This document shows, one piece after another, positions 11,003 to 20,021 of a DNA stretch of 64,000 bases. Below the pieces are notes generated by a model that worked only from the letters and a program-made list of their open reading frames with translations, made no database searches and had not been told where the DNA came from. Numbering within the stretch: position 1 is the first letter of the stretch; every line of letters begins with the position of its first letter. This DNA is from Nostoc sp. JL34 (GTDB taxonomy: Bacteria > Cyanobacteriota > Cyanobacteriia > Cyanobacteriales > Nostocaceae): positions 1-64,000 of the forward strand of contig NZ_JABXKQ010000056.1 in assembly GCF_017114945.1 (NCBI RefSeq). The letters are read 5' to 3'. A program made the position numbers and the translations under genes.

Positions 11003-11200
11003 TCAATCATCAGTTGGATCATCAATCATTTCTGGTACTAAAGCTGGGTTAGTTTTACGTTCTTCTGGTGATTGCTCCCGAATAACATCGTCTATTCTCG
11101 CAGGGTGTTTGATTTTGTCCAGTACCTCTGGACTTAATTGCGATGCATCACCTTCTGGATTAGATTTTTCAGCTTGACTAGGAACTGTTTCCTTATTCAT
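11003..11200 (-). CDS. Small hydrophilic hypothetical protein
   Basis: A 65-aa acidic protein (MNKETVPSQAEKSNPEGDAS onwards, ending in DDPTDD) with no hydrophobic segment and no cysteine. It is rich in Glu, Asp, Pro and Ser, so it is probably soluble and partly disordered. The ATG at 11200 is preferred over an in-frame upstream start, because the ten extra residues (MAYKFREIV) differ in composition. It is divergent from the ClC gene by about 270 bases of repeat-rich DNA. I do not recognise the family. It may be real, judging from its biased, protein-like composition. Confidence 0.5.
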   Translation of the reverse strand: MNKETVPSQAEKSNPEGDASQLSPEVLDKIKHPARIDDVIREQSPEERKTNPALVPEMIDDPTDD

Positions 11201-11280
11201 CACTATTTCCCGAAACTTATACGCCAAGCTTAAGTTCTTCTATGGTGAGGTACACACTATCTTGGGACTTAATTTCACAT

Positions 11281-11390
11281 AGCAATGGGGAAGAAAAGGC
11301 GTTAGCGAGTCAGACGCTCCTGTGTCGCTAATGCTGCGCTATCGAGCGTCACAGGTCGTCGGAGACATCTCTCTTTGTAGACCAAAGATG
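11281..11390. repeat. Dispersed cyanobacterial repeat fragments
   Basis: Interleaved short inverted pieces (GCGTTAGCGAGTCAGACGCTC, GCTGCGCTATCGAGCGTC, GGTCGTCGGAGACATCTC) of the kind scattered through Nostoc intergenic DNA. No coding potential. Confidence 0.45.
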
Positions 11391-11468
11391 ATTCACTAAA
11401 CTAAATAGCCACTACCATAAAAAGCGTAAATATTCAGTACTCTCTGTTTCATAAAGAGGAAATAAGTA

Positions 11469-12803
11469 GTGTTACCAAACAAGCCCCCCGTTACCAATCA
11501 AACTCAACGCTGGACATTTGCTCAACTTTTTGGACTGGTAAAGCGTAATCCCTTGATGATTTCGCAGTGGGTGATCCGCTGGATAGTTGTGGGGACTGCT
11601 GGTGGTCTATTTGCGGCGTTGTACTGGAATATTCTAGAGTTTTTAACTCACAGACTCCAGCGATTTGAGGGTTTTAGCCTGCTGATAGTGATGCCACTTA
11701 GCGGTTTAGTTATCGGTCTAGTGATTCATTTTTTGGGAAATCCCGGTGAAATTGCCGTGATTGTTGACAATATTCATTTTCGTGGCGGACGCCTAGATGT
11801 TCGCAAAAATCCCTCAATGATTCTTGCTTCTCTAATCAGCATCTCGGCAGGCGGTAGTGCTGGCCCAGAAGCACCACTCGTACAGGTAACAGGTTCTTTT
11901 GGTACTTGGGTTGCCGATCGCTTAAAACTCCAAGGTGAAGACCTCAGAACCATGAGTTTAGCAGCGATGGCGGCTGGCTTCACTGCCTTGTTTGGCGCAC
12001 CTCTTGGCGGTGCAATGTTCGCCTTGGAGATTTTACACCATGAGCATATTGTGGAATATTACGAAGCTTTGATGCCGGCCATTGTTTCGAGTTGCGCTAG
12101 CTATCTGGTGTTTGCCGCAATTACCCACTTGGGAATTGCGCCCACTTGGCATTTTCCTCAGTATCACCTAGAAAAGATTGATGATTTTGCGATCGCGATC
12201 GCGTTTGGAATTATCGGAGCGGTGGCGGGATGGATTTTTATGGGCATTTTTCGCGGCTGCGATGCCTTTTGGCAAGCAGTTTCACGTCTGGGCATCTTTG
12301 CACCAACTCCTGTTCCCATTTATGTACGCACAACACTAGCAGGAGTGGGACTTGGCATTTTAGCAGTTTTATTACCCCTCACCCGTTATTTTGGACATGA
12401 AGAGTTAGATTCTGTCCTCACTACTAATTTTGGTGCTGTTTTTCTCTTAACTCTAGCTCTTGGGAAAATGGCTGCCATTAGCATTACGGTAACAGGTGGC
12501 TGGCGCGGTGGATTCATCATTCCCCTATTTTTCACTGGTGCTTGCATTGGTAAAGCAGTAGCAGTCTTAATTCCGGGACTCGATCCTGCCCTTGCCATGA
12601 TTTGTACAATGGCGGCTGTCAACGCAGCCGTAACCCGCACACCGATAAGTACGACTTTGCTACTATCAAAACTGACTAACTTGAGTCCCTTTACGCCAAT
12701 CCTTTTTGCCAGTTTGGTTGGGTTTTTTCTTGCCCCTAAAGTTCCTCTGATCGCATCTCAACTCAAATCTCAGAGAGAAGCTACGGATCGGACAATTGCC
12801 TGA
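11469..12803 (+). CDS. ClC-family chloride channel/transporter
   Basis: A 444-aa integral membrane protein of the voltage-gated chloride channel (ClC) family, which moves Cl- in exchange for protons or as a channel. The signature GGSAGPEAPLVQ (family GxxGPE) is present near residue 136. Repeated hydrophobic helices fill the rest, and the later selectivity segment GGWRGGFIIPLFF is visible. There is no C-terminal CBS pair, so this is the short bacterial form. The GTG start is supported by AGAGGA eight bases upstream. Transport direction and ion preference cannot be told from the sequence. Confidence 0.92.
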   Translation: MLPNKPPVTNQTQRWTFAQLFGLVKRNPLMISQWVIRWIVVGTAGGLFAALYWNILEFLTHRLQRFEGFSLLIVMPLSGLVIGLVIHFLGNPGEIAVIVDNIHFRGGRLDVRKNPSMILASLISISAGGSAGPEAPLVQVTGSFGTWVADRLKLQGEDLRTMSLAAMAAGFTALFGAPLGGAMFALEILHHEHIVEYYEALMPAIVSSCASYLVFAAITHLGIAPTWHFPQYHLEKIDDFAIAIAFGIIGAVAGWIFMGIFRGCDAFWQAVSRLGIFAPTPVPIYVRTTLAGVGLGILAVLLPLTRYFGHEELDSVLTTNFGAVFLLTLALGKMAAISITVTGGWRGGFIIPLFFTGACIGKAVAVLIPGLDPALAMICTMAAVNAAVTRTPISTTLLLSKLTNLSPFTPILFASLVGFFLAPKVPLIASQLKSQREATDRTIA

Positions 12804-12942
12804 GTTGCTGCCCAGGCAATAAAAAGCAATATATGCTAAGATTGTATCAAATTATAGCAATTATTCAAGAGCAATTTAGAATAATTTTGCGCTTTGTTGA
12901 GTAAAAAAGCTAAAATCTACGATTTTTGGAGATTTTTAGGTT

Positions 12943-15558
12943 ATGACAACCTCACAGGAGAGGATTATCCCGATAGACTTGCGAACCGAAATGTCGCAGT
13001 CTTATCTGGAATACGCCATGAGCGTGATAGTGGGTCGGGCGTTGCCAGATGCCAGGGATGGTCTAAAACCTGTGCATCGTCGCATTCTCTACGCAATGCA
13101 CGAGCTAGGTCTGCTCCATGATCGCCCATTTAAGAAATGCGCCCGTGTGGTGGGGGAAGTATTAGGTAAATATCACCCCCACGGCGACACGGCAGTATAT
13201 GATGCCCTGGTGCGAATGGCACAGGATTTTTCCATGCGATCGCCCCTAGTTAACGGGCATGGTAACTTTGGTTCGGTAGACAACGATCCGCCAGCCGCCA
13301 TGCGGTACACCGAATGCCGCTTGCAAGCTTTAACTAGTGCTGGTCTACTCCACGACATCGAATTAGAAACTGTAGACTTTGCCGATAACTTCGATGGTTC
13401 CCAGCAAGAACCCACAGTCTTACCGGCACGGATTCCGCAGTTATTGCTTAACGGTTCTTCTGGGATTGCCGTGGGCATGGCTACCAACATTCCCCCCCAC
13501 AACTTGGGCGAATTGATCGATGCTTTGGTGGCTGTAATCCACAATCCAGAAATCACCGATCTCGAATTAATGCAGTATGTCCACGGCCCAGACTTTCCGA
13601 CTGGGGCGCAAATTTTAGGAACATCTGCCATTCGAGAAGCTTACACTACCGGGCGTGGTTCCATTACCATGCGTGGTGTAGCTAACATTGAAACCGTTGA
13701 ACAACGGGGACGCCCAGATAGAGAAGCAATTATCATCACCGAATTGCCCTATCAAACCAACAAAGCGGCGCTGATTGAAAAAATCGCCGAAATGGTGAAC
13801 GAGAAGCGTCTAGAAGGGATCGCAGATATCCGGGATGAAAGCGATCGCGACGGGATGCGAGTTGTCATCGAACTCAAGCGTGATGCTTATCCGCGCGTCG
13901 TTCTGAACAACCTTTACAAGCAAACGCCACTGCAAGCCAACTTCGGCGCGAATATGCTGGCGTTGGTGAATAGCGAACCCCAAGTACTCACCCTCAAGCA
14001 GTTCTTAACCGTCTTCTTGGATTTTCGCATCGAATCTATTGCCAGACGCACCCGCTACGAACTGCGGAAAGCCGAGGAACGCGACCATCTCCTGCAAGGG
14101 TTATTAATTGCCCTGTCTCAGTTAGATCCGATTATTGTCTTGATTCGTCATGCTCCCGATGCGCCCACAGCTAAAGGCGAATTAATCACAACTTACGGAC
14201 TCTCAGAAGTGCAAGCAGATGCGATTTTGCAGATGCAATTGCGGCGCTTGACTGCTTTAGAAGCAGACAAAATTCGTCTGGAACACGATGAATTACAAGC
14301 GAAGATTACCGACTTGCAGGATATTTTGGCCCGCCGAGAGAGAGTGCTAGAAATCATTGAAACTGAAGTCGGGCAACTCAAAACTAGCTTTGCCACACCC
14401 CGCCGCACGGTGATTTTACCAGGGGAAGGGGAATTAGATGACCGTGACCTAATTGCCAATGAAAAAGCAATAATTCTAGTTACAGAGCAAGGCTACATCA
14501 AACGGATGCCAGTCAACACCTTTGAAGCGCAAAGCCGTGCTACCAGAGGTAAAGCCGCAGCTAAGGTGAAAGATGATGATACCATTGAGCATTTCTTAAC
14601 TTGCTGCGATCACGACAGTATTTTATTCTTTAGTGAGCGTGGTGTTGTTTATTGCCTGAGAGCTTATCAAATTCCAGCGAGTTCGCGTACCAGTCGCGGG
14701 ACACCAATTGTGCAAATGTTACCGATTCCCAAAGAGGAAAAAATCACCTCAATTGTACCGGTTGATGAGTTTAGCAGCGAAGAATATCTGGTCATGCTCA
14801 CTAAGGGCGGGAATATCAAGAAAACCGAATTAGCAGCCTTTAGTCATATTCGCGCCAATGGCTTGATTGCCATTTCCTTAGAAGAAGGCGACCAACTGCG
14901 CTGGGTGCGACGCGCTAGAGTAGAGGACAGTGTAATTATTGGTTCTCGTAACGGGATGGCGATTAACTTCCGGTGCAACCACGAACAACTGCGTCCTTTA
15001 AGCAGGGCGACTCGTGGGGTGAAAGCCATGAAACTCAAAAATAAAGATGAACTCGTGGGTATGGATATTCTCCCCGCAGCAATTCTTGAAACTTTGGATA
15101 CAGTTATAGAAGCCGAAATAGCCGAAACAGAAGATATCGAAACAATCGAAACAATCGAAACAGAAGATATCGAAATTAATGAAGAATCCGCAGAAGTGCC
15201 TAGCAGTGCCGTAGTTGGCCCTTGGGTGTTGGTAATTACAATGGGAGGATATGGTAAGCGCGTACCAGTTGCCCAATTCCGCCTGCAAAACCGTGCTGGT
15301 CAGGGTTTAATGGCAACTAAGTTCAAAAACCGCAAAAACAAAGACAAGCTGGCAACCCTACGCATTGTCAACAACGATGATGATGAAATCATGATGGTAA
15401 CAAATCGCGGTATTATCATCCGGCAAGCAGTGAATGCGATTTCTATCCAATCGCGATCGGCAACTGGGGTAAGAGTGCAGCGTTTAGATGAAGACGACGC
15501 TATTACCGGAGTTGCAATAGTTCCACCTGATGCTGTCGATGCAGAAGAAGCAGAATAA
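12943..15558 (+). CDS. gyrA: DNA gyrase subunit A (type IIA topoisomerase)
   Basis: The breakage-reunion subunit of gyrase (EC 5.6.2.2). Residue numbering coincides with E. coli: the catalytic Tyr is Y122 ([10 protein letters not shown]), and the quinolone-determining loop is [17 protein letters not shown], with Thr at 83 and Asp at 87. The C-terminal beta-pinwheel is present. The usual GyrA box QRRGGKG is replaced by QSRATRGKA (near residue 535). An acidic insert rich in Glu/Ile/Thr (about residues 715-755, e.g. [15 protein letters not shown]) splits two pinwheel blades. These features leave some room for a ParC-like paralogue. The gene's last 29 bases overlap the start of lnt. Confidence 0.92.
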   Translation: MTTSQERIIPIDLRTEMSQSYLEYAMSVIVGRALPDARDGLKPVHRRILYAMHELGLLHDRPFKKCARVVGEVLGKYHPHGDTAVYDALVRMAQDFSMRSPLVNGHGNFGSVDNDPPAAMRYTECRLQALTSAGLLHDIELETVDFADNFDGSQQEPTVLPARIPQLLLNGSSGIAVGMATNIPPHNLGELIDALVAVIHNPEITDLELMQYVHGPDFPTGAQILGTSAIREAYTTGRGSITMRGVANIETVEQRGRPDREAIIITELPYQTNKAALIEKIAEMVNEKRLEGIADIRDESDRDGMRVVIELKRDAYPRVVLNNLYKQTPLQANFGANMLALVNSEPQVLTLKQFLTVFLDFRIESIARRTRYELRKAEERDHLLQGLLIALSQLDPIIVLIRHAPDAPTAKGELITTYGLSEVQADAILQMQLRRLTALEADKIRLEHDELQAKITDLQDILARRERVLEIIETEVGQLKTSFATPRRTVILPGEGELDDRDLIANEKAIILVTEQGYIKRMPVNTFEAQSRATRGKAAAKVKDDDTIEHFLTCCDHDSILFFSERGVVYCLRAYQIPASSRTSRGTPIVQMLPIPKEEKITSIVPVDEFSSEEYLVMLTKGGNIKKTELAAFSHIRANGLIAISLEEGDQLRWVRRARVEDSVIIGSRNGMAINFRCNHEQLRPLSRATRGVKAMKLKNKDELVGMDILPAAILETLDTVIEAEIAETEDIETIETIETEDIEINEESAEVPSSAVVGPWVLVITMGGYGKRVPVAQFRLQNRAGQGLMATKFKNRKNKDKLATLRIVNNDDDEIMMVTNRGIIIRQAVNAISIQSRSATGVRVQRLDEDDAITGVAIVPPDAVDAEEAE

Positions 15559-17137
15559 AAAGCAGAGGGAGAGGTTAACCGCCTTACTCCCTTACTTAAT
15601 TGCCTTAGCTAGCGGCATTTTAATGGGGCTAACCGTTGCCCCTGTAGGTGCATGGTTCTTGGCTTGGATTGCTCTAGTTCCCTTATGGGTACTAGTTGTC
15701 ACTGTCACTTCAACTAAAGGTAAAAACCAATTCCTCCCGCCTTTTCTCTGGGGTATCGGTTATCACGGTGTCGCCCTATCTTGGATTACGGGAATTCATC
15801 CCATGACTTGGTTGGGCGTTCCGTGGTTGCCAAGTTTGGCAATCACTCTTTTTTGTTGGGGATTCATCAGTGTCTTGGGAGGGATATTTGTTGCTATTTG
15901 GGCAGCTGTAATGGTTCGGCTAGCTGGACAAAAACCGTGGCTACGTATATTAATTGGTACAGCCATCTGGTGCGGCTTAGAGAGTCTATGGAGTGCTGGC
16001 CCTCTGTGGTGGAGTTCACTTGCTTACACTCAAAGCCCGCACAATCTCGTAATTGTACATCTGGGTCAACTCTCTGGGCCTAATACTGTGACAGCGGCAA
16101 TAGTTGCTGTTAATGGCTTAATTGCTGAAGGATGGATAAACCGCAGAGGCACAGAGGGCACAGAGAAAATTTCCTCCGTGTTCTCTGCGCCTCTGCGGTT
16201 CGTTAATAAATACTTAGCGATCGCCACAGGACTATTAATTAGCTTACACCTGATAGGTTTTATCTTATACAGTCGCCCCATCGCCCAACTACCAGAAGCA
16301 GCCTTAAAAGTGGGGATTGTTCAGGGTAATATCCCGAACCGACTTTTACGAAGTTCCGAAGGGTTTCGTCGCGCCCAAGAAAATTACACCAGTGGGTATA
16401 TAACTTTAGCAAATCAAGGTGTAGATGCAGTCCTCACCCCAGAAGGAGCCTTACCTATTTTCCAGCGTAACTTGCTGGGAACTGCCTTAGTCGCAGCTGT
16501 GAAAGAAAAAGGCGTAGTTGCTTGGATTGGGGCTTTTGGCGAACGGGGAGACAGTTATACAATTAGTTTGTTTACTTTCAACAGTAAGGGTGAAATTGTC
16601 AGCCGCTACGACAAAGCCAAACTAGTACCTCTGGGAGAGTATATTCCCTTTGAAGGAATTTTAGGCGGGCTAGTTCAGCGCTTGTCGCCTTTAGATGCAC
16701 ACCAAGTTCCTGGTTCAGCAAATCAGTTATTTGACACTCCTTTTGGTCGGGCGATCGCTAGTATATGTTACGAATCTGCTTTTCCTGAACAATTTCGCCG
16801 TCAAGCTGCTATGGGTGGGCAATTTATCCTCAGTTCTTCTAACGATGCCCATTACACTGCATCCATGCCATTCCAGCACCATGCACAGGATATCATGCGG
16901 GCAATTGAAACTGATCGATGGTCAGCACGGGCAACTAATACCGGATATTCCGCCTTTGTAGATCCTCACGGCAAAACCTTGTGGATGTCTGGATATAATA
17001 CCTACGAAACTCATGCTGAAACAATTTATCGGCGACAGACACAGACTTTATATGTGCGTTGGAATGATTGGTTGACACCATTGTTGTTGATCTCCTCTGG
17101 AGGAGCTTGGCTGATAATTCGCGGTATGAATAAATGA
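15530..17137 (+). CDS. lnt: Apolipoprotein N-acyltransferase
   Basis: Lnt (EC 2.3.1.269) adds the third acyl chain to lipoproteins at the inner membrane. Several N-terminal membrane helices are followed by a nitrilase-fold domain with the expected triad: Glu in [10 protein letters not shown], Lys in [16 protein letters not shown] and Cys in [14 protein letters not shown]-terminal helix ends the protein. The ATG overlaps gyrA by 29 bases; a second in-frame Met follows three codons later, and the overlap suggests co-transcription. A palindromic repeat is inserted in frame at about 16138-16203, adding [20 protein letters not shown] between membrane segments, far from the catalytic domain, so activity is probably kept. 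Confidence 0.93.
   Translation: MLSMQKKQNKKQRERLTALLPYLIALASGILMGLTVAPVGAWFLAWIALVPLWVLVVTVTSTKGKNQFLPPFLWGIGYHGVALSWITGIHPMTWLGVPWLPSLAITLFCWGFISVLGGIFVAIWAAVMVRLAGQKPWLRILIGTAIWCGLESLWSAGPLWWSSLAYTQSPHNLVIVHLGQLSGPNTVTAAIVAVNGLIAEGWINRRGTEGTEKISSVFSAPLRFVNKYLAIATGLLISLHLIGFILYSRPIAQLPEAALKVGIVQGNIPNRLLRSSEGFRRAQENYTSGYITLANQGVDAVLTPEGALPIFQRNLLGTALVAAVKEKGVVAWIGAFGERGDSYTISLFTFNSKGEIVSRYDKAKLVPLGEYIPFEGILGGLVQRLSPLDAHQVPGSANQLFDTPFGRAIASICYESAFPEQFRRQAAMGGQFILSSSNDAHYTASMPFQHHAQDIMRAIETDRWSARATNTGYSAFVDPHGKTLWMSGYNTYETHAETIYRRQTQTLYVRWNDWLTPLLLISSGGAWLIIRGMNK
16138..16203. repeat. Inverted repeat inserted in frame within lnt
   Basis: AACCGCAGAGGCACAGAG at the left pairs with CTCTGCGCCTCTGCGGTT at the right, with one mismatch. 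The pattern is that of a dispersed Nostoc repeat, and a related piece occurs at about 57950-57985. The translated insert keeps the lnt frame. Confidence 0.85.
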
Positions 17138-17169
17138 AAAACTCCACGGCACTTGTGGAATGGAGTTTT
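17136..17169 (+). terminator. Terminator after gyrA-lnt
   Basis: AAAAACTCCA and TGGAGTTTTT form a 10-bp stem ending in a T-run, starting at the lnt stop codon. The A-run on the other side could let it act in both directions. Confidence 0.75.
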
Positions 17170-17251
17170 TGGGCATGGGGAAGAAGTTACCAATGCCCCA
17201 AGTGACGGGGCGACTATCCCTCTACAGACACCTGGGGATAGAGTTTCCCGT
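17170..17251. ncRNA. Candidate structured RNA (nested hairpins)
   Basis: Two adjacent structures. The first is GGGCAT (17170) pairing with ATGCCC (17192). The second is a two-level stem: GACGGG (17203) with CCCGTC (17246), enclosing CTATCCC (17213) with GGGATAG (17234). The strand is undetermined. It could be a small RNA, a 5' leader or simply a dispersed repeat; no known family is recognised. Confidence 0.3.
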
Positions 17252-17487
17252 CGCTTTCGATAAATTCACTAATTTTACAAATCCCTAGCGTATTTAGTCT
17301 TTGGAGTTATTTTGTCCAGACTTTAACAAGTAGCGATCGCTTAACTACTTAAATTTACCCTTGTCAGTAACTCAAGAGTTGAGCAAGGTAGAAGTGCGCT
17401 GTGGCGACTGTACGGAATTTCCCTTTGAAAGCTAAATTCTGGACATTTATCGCAACTCATTTAAACCACTTTTGAGGCTTTCCCCAA

Positions 17488-17664
17488 ATGAATAAATTAC
17501 TTATCGGGATTGGAATGTTTTTGGGATCTACTATTGGCAGCTATATGCCGATATTATGGGGTGGAAGTTTGTTCTCGATTACCTCGATTCTATGGAGTGT
17601 TATCGGAGGTCTTGTGGGTATTTGGCTCGGATATCGCATCTCGAAATATTTAGGGTTTATTTGA
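17488..17664 (+). CDS. Small two-helix membrane protein
   Basis: A 58-aa protein with two glycine-rich hydrophobic segments (LLIGIGMFLGSTIGSYMPIL and SILWSVIGGLVGIWLGYRIS) and a short tail with one Lys. The GxxxG-like spacing is typical of tightly packed helical hairpins. This looks like a conserved small membrane protein, but no function is known to me. ATG start; a weak upstream TTTGAGG could serve as the ribosome site. Confidence 0.7.
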   Translation: MNKLLIGIGMFLGSTIGSYMPILWGGSLFSITSILWSVIGGLVGIWLGYRISKYLGFI

Positions 17665-17810
17665 GTCAGTTTGGCTGGAGAGAGAAATTTGGTAACAGCT
17701 TATTATTTACAGTTAACTCGAAGAATATTTAGCAGTTATCTTTTACATTCAATACAGTTTCGATACATCTTCTGAGATGGACAGAAATCTGATTTCAGGC
17801 TTCCTTAAAT

Positions 17811-18007
17811 GGGAGCATCTCACCTTTGCAAATATACCTGGCGATTAAAAATCGCGGCTACACAAACGAACGCAAGTGCGTCTCGCAGAGAAGTCTGCGT
17901 AGGCGGACTCAAGGAATTTTAAACCCACGAAGGTGGGTTTTGTCTGTATAGCCGCGAATTCCATTCGCCAGGGCTAGGGGTATTTTTACACTCATTGAGA
18001 TGCTCCC
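17811..18007. mobile_element. MITE, 197 bp, 12-bp terminal repeats, 9-bp target duplication
   Basis: The ends are perfect inverted repeats, GGGAGCATCTCA and TGAGATGCTCCC. The element is flanked by an identical 9-bp direct repeat TCCTTAAAT (17802-17810 and 18008-18016). Inside lies another palindromic repeat (CTGGCGATTAAAAATCGCGG ... CCGCGAATTCCATTCGCCAG). No ORF is present, so it would have been moved by a transposase encoded elsewhere. Confidence 0.88.
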
Positions 18008-18316
18008 TCCTTAAATCAAAATATGGGTGCATCTTGCCTATATTAGGTAAGGCTTTTCAGTCCATTCCACAAGAAGAAAATCTAGCGTATTCAATTAATA
18101 ACCGCTATATTTTGTCGATGTGGAAAAAATTACATTTTGCTATATGCTGACTATTTAAATACACAATTTAAAAAAAATTGCAATTATCCATAAGGGTGAA
18201 ATTGCAATACATAATTTCATACCAAATTAAGTTTAAAAAAAAGTGTGCAAGCGATAATTCGCGGACTTTAAAGTGTTTTAATAAAATTATTACCTAAAGT
18301 TTAGAGAAGCAAAAAC
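18008..18316. other. AT-rich gap upstream of the Arg-rich protein
   Basis: About 300 bases with no ORF, RNA or notable repeat. A-runs (AAAAAAATTG, TTTAAAAAAAAG) lie between 18160 and 18245; the promoter of the following gene is presumably here. Confidence 0.5.
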
Positions 18317-18691
18317 ATGAAAGGTTTCAGGAAGTTATCCTCAATAGCAATGTTGCTATGTGCTTTTGTGTATCCGCCCTCATTAGCTGAAGCGAAGGAT
18401 ATTTCTCTAAGTAATGTTCGCAATGAACAGAGCGCAGCGCCAGAGGCTAATCTAATTGGAGATAAAACCGGAGAGCTTTTAATTGCTCAACGGCGGCCAG
18501 GACGATACCAAATTATTCGCCGACGGCAGCAGTTCAGAGAACGGCAGTTTCTTCGCCGACGGCAGCCCGAACGATACCAAAATATCCGAGAACGGCGGGT
18601 TATTCGCCGACGGCAGCAGATCAGAGAACGGCAGTTTATTCGCCGCCAGCAGCCCTACGGGCGAAACCAATATATCCGAGGTCGTTATTGA
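18317..18691 (+). CDS. Secreted Arg-rich repeat protein
   Basis: A 124-aa protein with a clear signal peptide (KLSSIAMLLCAFVYPPSLAE, cleavage after AEA likely). A neutral region follows, then from residue 58 an Arg/Gln/Tyr-rich tail built from degenerate units such as RRRQQFRERQFLRR and PERYQNIRERRVIRR. The mature protein is extremely basic, suggesting binding to polyanions such as sheath polysaccharide, LPS or nucleic acid; that is inference. No family recognised. The shadow ORFs in the same repeats on both strands reflect the repetitive sequence. Confidence 0.65.
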   Translation: MKGFRKLSSIAMLLCAFVYPPSLAEAKDISLSNVRNEQSAAPEANLIGDKTGELLIAQRRPGRYQIIRRRQQFRERQFLRRRQPERYQNIRERRVIRRRQQIRERQFIRRQQPYGRNQYIRGRY

Positions 18692-18762
18692 TGACGGCTG
18701 ATACAGCTAACGAATGGTTAGTGGTTAGTAGTTAACCACCAACCACTAATTATTGTGATCTT

Positions 18763-19767
18763 CTAATGACTTGCTACTACTTCTCCTTCAAGGCGAACTA
18801 GTCGGTCTGCCAAAAGTTTTTCCAGGTCTTCTAGTGCCTTGGTGAAACCTTTGATGCCCTCGTCTAGTTTGTCAGTAGCCATCTGGTCAGCTGCGTGCAT
18901 CTTGTCATAGGTAGCTTTGTCAATAGATATCTTTTCAATTTCTAAATTTGCTACCTTGGCAGGGTCAAGTTTGCGTGGCAGTTCTCCAATGGTTGTTTGT
19001 AATTCAGCCAAAAGTGAGGGCGAAATGGTCAGCAAATCACTACCTGCAAGTTCAGTAATTTCACCAATGTTACGGAAGCTAGCTCCCATAACTTCGGTTT
19101 TATAGCCGAATTTCTTGTAGTAGTTGTAGATTTTGGTAACAGACAAAACTCCTGGATCTTCGGCTGCTGGGTAGCTGTCCCGTCCAGTATCTTTTTTGTA
19201 CCAGTCGAGAATCCGGCCAACAAAGGGAGAAATTAAGGTGACACCAGCTTCTGCACAGGCGATCGCTTGGTGAAGACCAAACAACAAGGTAAGGTTACAG
19301 TGAATACCTTCTTTTTCGAGAATTTCCGCAGCGCGAATGCCTTCCCAGGTGGTGGCAATTTTAATTAAAACGCGATCGCGGCCAATCCCGGCGGCTTTAT
19401 ACTGAGCAATTAATTCTCGTGCCTTAGTCAGGGTAGCTTCAGTATCGTAGGACAAGCGAGCATCTACTTCTGTAGACACGCGGCCGGGAATGATTTGTAA
19501 AATCTTTAATCCAAAAGCAACTGCCAAACGGTCAAAAGCAAGAGAAACGATCTGTGCTTGGGTAGCTCCGGCTCCGGCATCTTTCTTTGCCTGAAGTAAA
19601 GTTTGATCGACAATTCCCTGATATTCCGGCATCTGCGCCGCAGCAGTAATCAGAGAAGGATTGGTGGTGGCGTCTTGGGGTTTGAACTTTTCAATTGCCT
19701 GAATATCCCCTGTATCTGAGACCACAACAGTCACTTCTCGCAATTGTTCCAGTAAATTCTTAGACAT
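18763..19767 (-). CDS. tal: Transaldolase
   Basis: Transaldolase (EC 2.2.1.2) of the non-oxidative pentose phosphate pathway, transferring a dihydroxyacetone unit between sugar phosphates. At 334 aa it is the TalB-type length. The Schiff-base lysine is K136 in [20 protein letters not shown] near the N-terminus and the [13 protein letters not shown] loop are also diagnostic. It is followed on the same strand by pyk and gap further upstream, a glycolysis/OPP neighbourhood, though the gap of about 250 bases suggests separate promoters. Confidence 0.97.
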   Translation of the reverse strand: MSKNLLEQLREVTVVVSDTGDIQAIEKFKPQDATTNPSLITAAAQMPEYQGIVDQTLLQAKKDAGAGATQAQIVSLAFDRLAVAFGLKILQIIPGRVSTEVDARLSYDTEATLTKARELIAQYKAAGIGRDRVLIKIATTWEGIRAAEILEKEGIHCNLTLLFGLHQAIACAEAGVTLISPFVGRILDWYKKDTGRDSYPAAEDPGVLSVTKIYNYYKKFGYKTEVMGASFRNIGEITELAGSDLLTISPSLLAELQTTIGELPRKLDPAKVANLEIEKISIDKATYDKMHAADQMATDKLDEGIKGFTKALEDLEKLLADRLVRLEGEVVASH

Positions 19768-19803
19768 AAAATACTCCGTGATGTTTGTTTAGGATTTACT
19801 AGC

Positions 19804-19835
19804 GAGTGCTGAGTGCTGAGTGCTGAGTGCTGAGT
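19804..19835. repeat. Heptamer tandem repeat (STRR), GAGTGCT x4
   Basis: Four and a half perfect copies of GAGTGCT. Heptamer short tandemly repeated sequences are a known hallmark of heterocyst-forming cyanobacteria. More such material (CCCCAGTCCTTAGT) follows at 19895-19935. Confidence 0.85.
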
Positions 19836-20021
19836 TAGGAGTAGAGACACGATTAATCGCATCTGTACAAGAGTTATTATTCTCCTCCTTGTCTCCCCAG
19901 TCCTTAGTCCCCAATCACCAGTCCCCAGTCCTTAGTTCCTTCAATTTTGATTCTGGCAATTTTTCAGAATCATTGCCTAAGTTTGCTTACTATTCATAGC
20001 CACAGCCCTATTCTAAGTGCC

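Noticed and set aside
14998-15288. Cys/Phe-rich minus-strand ORF within gyrA
   Set aside because: Antisense shadow of the acidic GAA/ATC-rich insert in gyrA.
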